From Planctomycetaceae bacterium (lineage in GTDB: Bacteria; Planctomycetota; Planctomycetia; Planctomycetales; Planctomycetaceae): a stretch of DNA of 62,761 nucleotides. The translations under genes were made by a program, and so were the position numbers. Location of the stretch: positions 30,001-92,761 of the forward strand of contig JAKFVC010000053.1 in the NCBI GenBank assembly GCA_021732415.1. Reading direction: 5' to 3'. Below are positions 28,297 to 34,997 of this stretch, piece by piece (positions within the stretch are counted from its first letter, which is position 1; each line of letters starts with the position of its first letter). A model generated the notes under the pieces. The model had not been told where the DNA came from and did no database searches. It saw only the letters and a program-made list of their open reading frames with translations.

Positions 28297-28709
28297 CGGT
28301 TAAGGGGGCGGGGCTACGATTTTTCGAAAGTGGCGGTTCAGCGAGTCACATTGTCCAATCAACTTGCTCCGGCCAATTTCCAAAAGTCGTGGCCCCGACC
28401 TCGGCTTTTTATCCCTAGTGATAGAAAATAAAATGGAGAGATTTTGAGCACTAATCTTCGCTAATCTCCACTAATCAAGAATGGACGGAGTTGAGGTCTT
28501 CACGGATTTGCTCAAGAATTGTTTTCTTTCTTAATTAGTGTTGATTAGCGTGGATTAGTGTTCCCAATTTTCTGCTCCTCGCTGAAATCAGGGGGCGGGG
28601 CCACGATTTTGGGAATTGGCGGAATCGTGTCGGTTCGGTGGTGTCGATTTCTGGCCGCCAATTTCGAAAAATCGTAGACCCGACCCCGGGCTGTCCTTTG
28701 AGTCTCGCT
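28297..28709. other. Intergenic stretch with repeat families R5 and R9-like
   Basis: A 413-base gap between proS and the prenyltransferase-like gene. It is mostly palindromes: an R5 element (28448-28565) sits between two R9-like arms (about 28305-28410 and 28590-28690, GGGGCGGGGCCACGATTTTG type). Again one palindrome is enclosed in another. No gene is seen. Confidence 0.7.
28448..28565. repeat. Inverted repeat R5, copy 1
   Basis: Arms GCACTAATCTTCGCTAATCT...CCACTAATC (28448-28480) and its complement TTAGTGTTGATTAGCGTGGA...TTAGTGTTC (28528-28565). Other copies: 44384, 45889 and 52782. The arms are A/T-rich in contrast to most of the window. Confidence 0.85.
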
Positions 28710-29645
28710 ATGCAAGCTGCAGATCCCTATTTAATGCGGTTGGCTCGACGAGTGGGTGAGGGACTTCAAAAATGTCTCTCGCCTGAGCGTCGCGATGTCC
28801 ATCGTCGGTTTTTACTGTCGCGGTTGATGCCGGATGGGGGATTTGCGGGGCGCGAGCCGGGTTCGGATCTCTACTATACCGGGTTCGCCGTGCGAGGCAT
28901 GGCTGTGCTGGGTGGGTTGGATCTGGATGTTGCCGGACGGGTGGCTGGTTATTTGAAGCAGCAGATCCGGCGGCAGTTGACGGTGATTGACTTGCTGAGC
29001 TGGCTGTATTCGGCGCTTGTCGTGCAGGCGTCTGGCGGTGAGGATATTCTCAGCGATACGGCCGAAAACTGGCCTGACCGGTTGGCGGAAATGCTGGAGG
29101 CTTTTCGGGCTGCGGATGGTGGCTATCGCAAGACCGAAGAAGGCGCGGCTGGCAGCATGTATCACTCGTTCCTGGTGGTGCTGTGCTATGAGTTGATTGG
29201 CCGTCCCCTGCCCCAGCCTCGCAAGTTGTTGCAGTTCGTGTTTGACCGGCAGCGGGATGATGGGGGCTTCGTCGAGATTGCTCCGATGAAACGTAGCGGC
29301 ACCAATCCCACTGCGGCGGGGGCGGCGATCCTCACGATTCTCGGTGGGTTGGACGAACAAGTTCGCGAAGATGTGCATGCCTTCTTGAAGGAAGTTCGCA
29401 GTGCTGAGGGGGGCTTTCTGGCCAACTCGCGGATTCCGTTCGCGGATGGATTGTCGACCTTCACCGGGCTGCTGACGGCTCAGGATTTGGGATTCGACGA
29501 TTTGTACGATCGAGTCCAAGTCGAGGCCTTTGCGAACAGCCTGGAGTTCCCCACGGGAGGCTTTCGCGGAGCGAGTTGGGATGAAGCCGCAGACGTCGAA
29601 TATACGTTCTACGGGTTGGGGATCCTGGGCTTGCTGCATGGGTGA
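28710..29645 (+). CDS. Prenyltransferase/squalene cyclase-type repeat protein
   Basis: Soluble alpha/alpha-barrel protein (311 aa) with at least five repeats of the prenyltransferase beta-subunit/squalene-hopene cyclase type. Each repeat contains a GGF/GGY turn: DGGFAGREPGSD, DGGYRKTEE, DGGFVEIAP, EGGFLANSRIPFAD, TGGFRGASWDE. Between them lie helices ending in LGG. The arrangement is like geranylgeranyl transferase type II beta subunits. The typical zinc ligands of the eukaryotic enzymes (Asp, Cys, His) are not obvious, and the QW repeats of triterpene cyclases are not complete, so the activity is undetermined. Such proteins are common and unexplained in planctomycetes. ATG at 28710 chosen at the start of the fold; the longer frame reads through an R9-like repeat. 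Confidence 0.75.
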   Translation: MQAADPYLMRLARRVGEGLQKCLSPERRDVHRRFLLSRLMPDGGFAGREPGSDLYYTGFAVRGMAVLGGLDLDVAGRVAGYLKQQIRRQLTVIDLLSWLYSALVVQASGGEDILSDTAENWPDRLAEMLEAFRAADGGYRKTEEGAAGSMYHSFLVVLCYELIGRPLPQPRKLLQFVFDRQRDDGGFVEIAPMKRSGTNPTAAGAAILTILGGLDEQVREDVHAFLKEVRSAEGGFLANSRIPFADGLSTFTGLLTAQDLGFDDLYDRVQVEAFANSLEFPTGGFRGASWDEAADVEYTFYGLGILGLLHG

Positions 29646-29666
29646 GGATCGAGAAGAAAGGGATTA

Positions 29667-29755
29667 GCCACAGAAGGACACAGAAGAAACACAGAAAGGG
29701 ATGCTATTTCACCTCTTCTTTTCTGTGTTTCTTCTGTGTCCTTTTGTGGCTAAAT
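29667..29755. repeat. Inverted repeat R7
   Basis: Arms TTAGCCACAGAAGGACACAG... (29667-29700) and its complement CTTCTGTGTCCTTTTGTGGC... (29712-29755), nearly perfect, giving a ~35-bp stem. It lies between the converging prenyltransferase-like and DUF1501 genes, a position that suits a bidirectional transcription stop. Confidence 0.85.
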
Positions 29756-29778
29756 TCTTTTTTTATTGAAACAGGTCG

Positions 29779-31215
29779 CTAACCGATCAGCTCCTTGACG
29801 ACAGTTCCATGCACGTCGGTAAACCTGAAATCTCGCCCCGCGTAGCGGTAGGTGAATTTCTCGTGATCGAAGCCGAGTAGCTGCAATAGCGTCGCGTGCA
29901 GGTCGTGAACGTGGACTTTGTTTTCGACGGCGCGGAAGCCGAATTCGTCGGTAGCTCCGTGGACGTAGCCGCCGCGGACTCCGCCACCGGCGAGCCACAT
30001 CGTAAACCCGTGATGGTTGTGGTCGCGGCCGTTGATCTTGCCCGCGTTGGAACCCTTCTTCGGCAATTCGACTGTCGGGGTGCGACCGAATTCGCCGCCC
30101 CAGATGATCAACGTCTCGTCAAGCAAGCCACGTTGTTTGAGGTCTTTGATTAAGGCGCCGATCGCCTGGTCGCATTCCTTGGCCAGGCGGCGGTGGTTGA
30201 CTTCGATGTCGTCATGGCTGTCCCAGGGCTGGCCTTCTCCATGCCAGACTTGAACGAACCGCACGCCCCGTTCGATGAGTCGGCGGGCGATCAGAATTTG
30301 CCGGGCCTGGGTGCCTGAACCGTACATTTCCTGGATGTGCTTGGGCTCGCGGCTGATGTCGAAGGCTTCGGCCGCTTCCTGTTGCATGCGGTAGGCGAGT
30401 TCGAAGGACTGGATGCGCGATTCCAGTTGGGCTTCGTTCTGGCGGTCAGCTTGGTACTGCTGATTGAGTTGCCGCAACAGATCGAGTTGTTGTCGCTGTT
30501 GGCCATTGGTGACGCGCTTGTTTTCGATGTGTTCGATCAGCTTTTCGATCGCCGTGTGCTTGGTGTCGATGTAGGTTCCCTGGTAGATCCCCGGCAGGAA
30601 GCCCGACTGCCAGTTCTGCGATTCTTGAATCGGATAGCCGCCCGGACACATGGCGATGAAGGCGGGCAGATTCTGGTTTTCGGTCCCGAGGCCGTACGTC
30701 ATCCATGAGCCAAAACTGGGGCGGACGGCGCGGGCTTCTCCGCAGTTCATCAGCAACAGCGAGGGTTCGTGATTGGGGACGTCGGCGTGCATGCCGCGGA
30801 TCACGCAGATGTCGTCAATCGATTCGGCCGTCTTCTCAAACAGTTCGCTGACTTCGATCCCGCTCTGGCCGTACTTCTGGAATTTGAATGGCGAGGCAAA
30901 CGCAGCCCCCGTTTTGCGTTCGGTGGGCAGGTTAGGGACGGGGAGTTCCTTGCCGGCAAATTCGGTCAGTCGGGGTTTGGGGTCGAACGTATCAAGGTGC
31001 GAGGGGCCGCCGTTCATGAACAGGTGGATGACGCGTTTGGCCTTCGCGGGAAATTGGGGTGGGCGAGCTGCCAGCGGATGGATCGGATCGACCAACGTCG
31101 GCGCCGCCTGGGCTTCGTTCAACAGTTGCCCCAGTGCCAAGGCACCGAAACCCATGCCCGATCGTGTGAGGGCCTGGCGACGAGTGAGCAATTCAGACGG
31201 AACGTGCGGGAACAT
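29779..31215 (-). CDS. DUF1501 family protein (sulfatase/phosphatase fold)
   Basis: Exported or periplasmic protein of the DUF1501 family (478 aa from the ATG at 31215). The N-terminus TRRQALTRSGMGFGALALGQ has a twin-arginine-like start (TRRQAL) with a hydrophobic stretch, as usual in this family. Visible blocks: KRVIHLFMNGGPSHLDTFDP, SSFG-like ARAVRPSFGSWMTYGLGTEN, RGVRFVQVWHGEGQPWDSHD, LIIWGGEFGRTPT, GRDHNHHGFTMWLAGGGVRGG, and DLHATLLQLLGFDHEKFTYRYAGRDFRFTDVHG at the end. These contain Asp/His pairs typical of the alkaline-phosphatase fold that would bind metal. In planctomycetes they usually pair with a cytochrome-containing DUF1549/DUF1553 protein, but none is adjacent here. Substrate unknown. 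Confidence 0.85.
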   Translation of the reverse strand: MFPHVPSELLTRRQALTRSGMGFGALALGQLLNEAQAAPTLVDPIHPLAARPPQFPAKAKRVIHLFMNGGPSHLDTFDPKPRLTEFAGKELPVPNLPTERKTGAAFASPFKFQKYGQSGIEVSELFEKTAESIDDICVIRGMHADVPNHEPSLLLMNCGEARAVRPSFGSWMTYGLGTENQNLPAFIAMCPGGYPIQESQNWQSGFLPGIYQGTYIDTKHTAIEKLIEHIENKRVTNGQQRQQLDLLRQLNQQYQADRQNEAQLESRIQSFELAYRMQQEAAEAFDISREPKHIQEMYGSGTQARQILIARRLIERGVRFVQVWHGEGQPWDSHDDIEVNHRRLAKECDQAIGALIKDLKQRGLLDETLIIWGGEFGRTPTVELPKKGSNAGKINGRDHNHHGFTMWLAGGGVRGGYVHGATDEFGFRAVENKVHVHDLHATLLQLLGFDHEKFTYRYAGRDFRFTDVHGTVVKELIG

Positions 31216-31308
31216 AAAAGCACCGGGAGGTATTTCTGGCAGTAAGTTTGACATTCTATTTTAACGCAGACTGGAGTTGGATCTACGGAGAATCTCGAAG
31301 AATGTCTT

Positions 31309-31568
31309 GTGGGACGGGTCTCCAGGCCCGTCCGTCCAGTTTTACCATGACTCAAAACGTACCTGATCCAAAACCCAAAACGAGTTATGAGCTAAGAGAA
31401 AAACGACCAAAAAGAGGACCACGAATCACTCGAATCACACGAATAAGGATGAGTTGGATCTCTTGGACATGGCGAAGGCAAAGGTCTTTCATTCGTGTTA
31501 TTTGTGTGATTCGTGGTCTAACCGATTTCAATAGGCAAGGGACGGACGGGCCTGGAGACCCGTCCCAC
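31309..31568. repeat. R1 element, long form, copy L (left of retron)
   Basis: Outer arms GTGGGACGGGTCTCCAGGCC... (31309-31337) and complement (31540-31568). Within it is a second inverted pair, GACCACGAATCACTCGAATC (31420-31447) against the complement ending GTGATTCGTGGTC (31491-31518). The inner text (CTCAAAACGTACCTGATCC) is shared with the copy at 33455, in the same orientation. The retron promoter starts about 13 nt after this element. Confidence 0.85.
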
Positions 31569-31581
31569 GATGCATTCCGCA

Positions 31582-31609
31582 TTGACCACCCCGTTGGGTT
31601 GGGTAACAT
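31582..31609 (+). promoter_or_regulatory. Predicted sigma70-type promoter of the retron RNA
   Basis: -35 TTGACC (31582-31587), 16-nt spacer, -10 TAACAT (31604-31609). The predicted first base is about 31616-31617, one or two bases before the first base of the a1 arm of the predicted retron RNA (31618). The fit between promoter and structure was not forced; it was found after the stem had been mapped. Confidence 0.5.
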
Positions 31610-31615
31610 AGCACA

Positions 31616-31796
31616 ACTTGGCCAGTGGGTCGCACAAGCTTTGTTCGCCTGGGTCCACAAGACCTATCCGAACGGCTGCGGGGTTACCCCGCAGAGGAAC
31701 CATTGTTCGACTTTCGCAGCGTGAATGGTCATCTCGGCAGTTCAATGCCGAGCCGACCATTCGGCACAGGAGTGAGTTGTGCGGCCCGCTGGCCAA
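31616..31796 (+). ncRNA. Candidate retron msr-msd RNA
   Basis: Predicted template/primer RNA for the adjacent retron reverse transcriptase, ~180 nt. a1 (31618-31637) and a2 (31777-31796) pair over 20 bp, all Watson-Crick except two G-U pairs. Directly after a1 comes AGC with G at 31638, the position and context of the branching guanosine in known retrons. Two msr-type hairpins follow: 31643-31673 (5 bp, small internal loop, 6 bp, loop CACAA) and 31676-31694 (8-bp perfect stem CTGCGGGG/CCCCGCAG, loop TTA). The msd hairpin is 31723-31762: GAATGGTC/GACCATTC (8 bp), internal loop, CTCGGCA/TGCCGAG (7 bp), 6-nt loop. The msDNA would be about 70-80 nt. This comes from manual folding; the msr/msd boundary is not determined. 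Confidence 0.65.
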
Positions 31797-31823
31797 TATT
31801 TCGAGATGCGGTCGGTCGCGTGT

Positions 31824-31990
31824 GTCAGACGAGGATGACACACTGTCTGACGTTTCTCTCGAGGCGGCAAATTCAAATTGTATAAAAAAACATCGGAATT
31901 CTCGACACGTCTTAGCGTTGCTCACTCGCTGAGACGTACGGAACGTCGTGGATGGGTGACGTTCCGAGCGTCCCTGGCATTCGAGCCAGG
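31824..31990 (+). other. Structured leader between retron RNA and reverse transcriptase
   Basis: Four further hairpins in the 349-nt gap: 31824-31851 (GTCAGAC/GTCTGAC, 7 bp), 31907-31937 (ACGTCTTAGCG/CGCTGAGACGT, 11 bp with one G-U), 31939-31966 (CGGAACGTC/GACGTTCCG, 9 bp) and 31973-31990 (CCTGGC/GCCAGG, 6 bp). An A/T-rich run (TATAAAAAAA, 31881) separates the first from the rest. No credible coding sequence occupies the gap. It might regulate translation of the enzyme, be part of a second RNA, or belong to a longer msr-msd than modelled. Confidence 0.5.
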
Positions 31991-32145
31991 TGACCGATCC
32001 ATTGCGAGAGGCGACGCGACAAGGTAGAACGCGTTCTCTGCATGCAGATGCCCAGTTTGACCAGCGTGGTGCCTTGGCGATCGTTTTAGACGCAGGAATA
32101 TCGCTTTTCCGAACCACTGCTCTCCCCTCGCGATCATAGTACCTG

Positions 32146-33450
32146 ATGGGCCTATTCGACTTCATACTGGGACTTTTTGGATGGCGCTCAGGCCCACCTG
32201 CCACCGGTGGAAAGTACCCGGCGTCGCCTCGCCAACTGCAGTCTCGGCCGAAGAAGACGTTTCGCGGTCGACGATCCAGGTCCCACGCCAGGTTGGTCCC
32301 GTTACGCCGGCGGCTGGCCTCGTGTGAACGGACCCGTCTGAGTGAAATCACTGTCCCAGAGCTCCCCTATCCGTTCGCGCGAATGGGAGTCCTGGGCGGG
32401 TATCTGGATCTGAGTCGCGACGGAAATCACGAGCGACTGGCGCGGTTGGGGCTGCCCGACTTCCAGAATCCTGCACAACTCGCCGAGTGGATCGGTATTC
32501 CGGTCGGGAAGCTCGCCTGGCTGGTGCATCGTTGCGAAGAAGGTCAGCGGCCGGCTGATCCGCGGAGTGCTCATTATCACTTTCGCTGGTTGAAGAAGCG
32601 CAAGGGTGGCTACCGCCTGATCGAGGCTCCCAAGACGCTATTGAAAACGGTCCAGCAGAAGATTCTGCGCGAGATCCTGGATCTGATTCCGGTACACTCG
32701 GCGTGTCATGGATTCGTGATGCGGCGGTCGATCGTAACCAATGCCCAGCCGCATACCGGCAAACGCGTGGTGGTGAAGCTCGACCTGGAGAATTTCTATA
32801 CGACGGTGTGTCACTCGCGCGTCGTTGCCATCTTTCGCAGTCTGGGATATTCCCGGGAAGCGGCGATCTGGCTGGCGGGGCTGACGACGGCTGCGATTCC
32901 ACCCGGCTTGGATGTCCCGCAAGACAACATTGCCCTGCTGGGAGCCTATCGCGGCCGGCATCTGCCGCAAGGGGCGCCGACCTCGCCGACGCTGGCGAAT
33001 TTGTCGGCGTTTTCGCTCGACCTGCGGTTGGCGGGATTGTCGCGAACCTTTCGAGCTCAATACACGCGGTACGCTGACGATCTGACGTTTTCGGGCTCGC
33101 AGAAATTCCTGCATAGTCTGCCGACATTTCTACAACTGGTGAGCAAGATCATCACCAGCGAACGGTTCCGCCTGCACCCGCGGAAACGGCAGATCCTGAG
33201 GAACAATCAGCAGCAGAAGGTCACCGGGGTCGTGGTGAACTCGCGGGTGAATGTTGATCGCGATGAATACGATCGCGTGAAGGCATTGTTGCACAACTGC
33301 ATTTTGCGTGGGGTGAGTACCCAAAATCACGATCAGCGTCCCGACTTCGCACAGCATGTGTTGGGGCGGATTGGGCATATCAAGCATCTCAATCCGGTAC
33401 GCGGCGAGAAACTGCTGGAGATGTTTAGTCGAGTCGACTGGTCGGCTTGA
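32146..33450 (+). CDS. Retron-type reverse transcriptase
   Basis: Retron reverse transcriptase (434 aa), expected to make branched msDNA from the RNA encoded upstream. Finger/palm motifs: HYHFRWLKKRKGGYRLIEAP (144-162); retron motif X NAQPH (199-203); first catalytic Asp213 in KLDLENFY; LPQGAPTSP (273-281); YTRYADDLTFSG with YADD at 309-312; retron motif Y VTG (359-361), then the thumb. There is no maturase, endonuclease or diversity-generating-RT feature, so group II intron and DGR enzymes are excluded. A ~100-residue N-terminal extension starts with hydrophobic GLFDFILGLFGW and continues with an Arg/Lys-rich region; part of it (GLPDFQNPAQLAEWIGI, ~102-118) is the usual retron N-terminal helix. 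An in-frame stop lies 9 nt before the ATG, and no clear ribosome site is present. No known retron effector (toxin, protease, nuclease) is adjacent. Confidence 0.93.
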   Translation: MGLFDFILGLFGWRSGPPATGGKYPASPRQLQSRPKKTFRGRRSRSHARLVPLRRRLASCERTRLSEITVPELPYPFARMGVLGGYLDLSRDGNHERLARLGLPDFQNPAQLAEWIGIPVGKLAWLVHRCEEGQRPADPRSAHYHFRWLKKRKGGYRLIEAPKTLLKTVQQKILREILDLIPVHSACHGFVMRRSIVTNAQPHTGKRVVVKLDLENFYTTVCHSRVVAIFRSLGYSREAAIWLAGLTTAAIPPGLDVPQDNIALLGAYRGRHLPQGAPTSPTLANLSAFSLDLRLAGLSRTFRAQYTRYADDLTFSGSQKFLHSLPTFLQLVSKIITSERFRLHPRKRQILRNNQQQKVTGVVVNSRVNVDRDEYDRVKALLHNCILRGVSTQNHDQRPDFAQHVLGRIGHIKHLNPVRGEKLLEMFSRVDWSA

Positions 33451-33454
33451 GTGT

Positions 33455-33715
33455 CGTGGGACGGGTCTCCAGGCCCGTCCGTCCAGCTTCACGAGGGCTC
33501 AAAACGTCCCTGATCCAAAACCACAAACAAATCATGATGTAAAAGAAAAACGAACCAAAAGACGACCACGAATAACTCGAATCACACGAATGAGGAACAG
33601 CTGAATCTCTCGGACAAGGCGACGACAAAGGTCTTTCATTCGTGTTATTTGTGTGATTCGTGGTCCAACCAATTTTATAGGCAAGGGACGGACGGGCCTG
33701 GAGACCCGTCCCACG
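33455..33715. repeat. R1 element, long form, copy R (right of retron)
   Basis: Outer arms 33455-33484 and 33686-33715, inner arms about 33563-33590 (GACCACGAATAACTCGAATC) and 33637-33664. It begins 5 nt after the RT stop codon. Same orientation and recognisably the same inner text as copy L (31309-31568), with scattered differences. Confidence 0.85.
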
Positions 33716-33765
33716 GTTTCATCCACCGTGGATGGTAAATCACAACTTAACTCGGGCCCTCATTG

Positions 33766-34920
33766 ATGTGGTGGTATCTCCTCTGGTGGCTGATGATTTG
33801 CAATGGCAGCACGGCCCTGGGAGTTGCCATAGTCAATCGTTTGCACGGCTGCCGGCTGGCTGTATGGGGCATCCATCTCAGCCACAAGATCCACTATCTG
33901 TTGCTGGTGGTGATTCCCTGTGTCACGCTGGTCGTTCCGGGCTGGTTTGCGCCCGGGCTATTGCGAGGCGGCAGTTGGTCCGAGCTGCACCCCAGTTGGT
34001 GGATTTTTTCGGCGATCTGTGCGGTTTCCACGCTGATCTTCTGGGGCAGCGTCGTCCGCCGTCACTGCCGCCGGACACCCGTCCAACAGTTGACGATTCA
34101 AACCCAGCAGCGCGATATCGCGGAGGAACTCGGCGGGCCACCAGTGGGGCATGGACCCTATCAGTGGATGACGCAACTCCCCGGGAATGAAGTCTTTCGC
34201 CTGCAGATCACGCAACGGGAAGTCAACATCCCGCGATTGCCTGCGGCTTGGGACGGGTTGTCGATCCTCCATTTCAGCGACGCCCATTACATCGGCTCAT
34301 TGGGTCGCCCGTACTTCGAACGAGTTCTCGAACATGCCCAGGGTCTGTCGGCGGATCTGATCTGTTTCACTGGAGATCTGCTGGACGACATTGAATTGAT
34401 CTCGTGGTTGCCGGCAACTCTCGGCCGGTTACAGGCTCCGTTGGGGCGGTTCTACATCCTAGGAAATCACGACTGGCATCTCGACATGGACGCCATTCGC
34501 CAGGCCATGAATGACTTGGGTTGGCAGGATATCTCGGTAACAGCCCGGCAGATTGAGCGTGATGGGCACGTCATGCACCTGACGGGATCCGAATTTCCGT
34601 GGATTGATCATCAACCCACCTACGAAGATGTCCCCGAGACGGCCTTGCGGATCTTGCTCAGCCACACGCCCGACAACATGGCCCGGGCACGCCGAGATGG
34701 CATCGATCTGATGCTGTCAGGTCACAATCACGGAGGGCAGATTCGCCTGCCAGTCATTGGGCCGGTGTACTGTCCCAGCCGGTTTGGGTGCTACTACTCC
34801 GAGGGCCTCTATTTCGAATCTCCCACATTGCTGCACGTCAGCCGGGGTCTTTCGGGGCGACACCCGTTGCGGTATGGGTGTTTGCCAGAGATTACGAAGT
34901 TGGTGCTGCGCCGTGGTTAA
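33766..34920 (+). CDS. Membrane-anchored metallophosphoesterase (YkuE-like)
   Basis: Calcineurin-like phosphoesterase with an N-terminal membrane part (384 aa). Three hydrophobic segments lie in the first ~110 residues (MWWYLLWWLMICNGSTALGV; YLLLVVIPCVTLVVPGW; WWIFSAICAVSTLIFWG). The catalytic domain has the complete metal-binding series: FSDAHY, CFTGDLLDD, ILGNHDWH, LLSHTPDN and SGHNHGGQ. The family (YkuE, Bacillus; lipid-A UDP-sugar hydrolase relatives) hydrolyses phosphoesters at the membrane; the substrate here is not known. An ATG at 33766 directly follows a TTG; no strong ribosome site is seen. It lies between two R1 elements, downstream of the retron but in its own unit. Confidence 0.88.
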   Translation: MWWYLLWWLMICNGSTALGVAIVNRLHGCRLAVWGIHLSHKIHYLLLVVIPCVTLVVPGWFAPGLLRGGSWSELHPSWWIFSAICAVSTLIFWGSVVRRHCRRTPVQQLTIQTQQRDIAEELGGPPVGHGPYQWMTQLPGNEVFRLQITQREVNIPRLPAAWDGLSILHFSDAHYIGSLGRPYFERVLEHAQGLSADLICFTGDLLDDIELISWLPATLGRLQAPLGRFYILGNHDWHLDMDAIRQAMNDLGWQDISVTARQIERDGHVMHLTGSEFPWIDHQPTYEDVPETALRILLSHTPDNMARARRDGIDLMLSGHNHGGQIRLPVIGPVYCPSRFGCYYSEGLYFESPTLLHVSRGLSGRHPLRYGCLPEITKLVLRRG

Positions 34921-34997
34921 GACGGTCCTCAATTCGTGGAGTGTTGCTTACGTCGACGACAGGCCTCCGTTATCCTACTGCGTGTGGAGGCGATAAC

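Noticed and set aside
31907-31990. Alternative msr made of the three leader hairpins
   Set aside because: It has three neat short hairpins and TTAGCG, but I could not find a long msd stem or an a1/a2 pair of more than 6 bp around it. Kept as a caveat in the findings.
31518-32351. Long minus-strand open frame over the retron RNA and leader
   Set aside because: It reads through R1 and all hairpins, has a product with no family features, and is antisense to the RT start. The RNA model explains the region better.
32146-33450. Group II intron or diversity-generating RT
   Set aside because: No maturase or endonuclease domain, no intron RNA domains seen, no variable-repeat/template-repeat pair; NAxxH and VTG point to a retron.
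33766-34920. Metallophosphoesterase as retron effector
   Set aside because: It is beyond the R1 element, seems to be coupled with the CorC-like gene, and YkuE-like enzymes are common housekeeping proteins.
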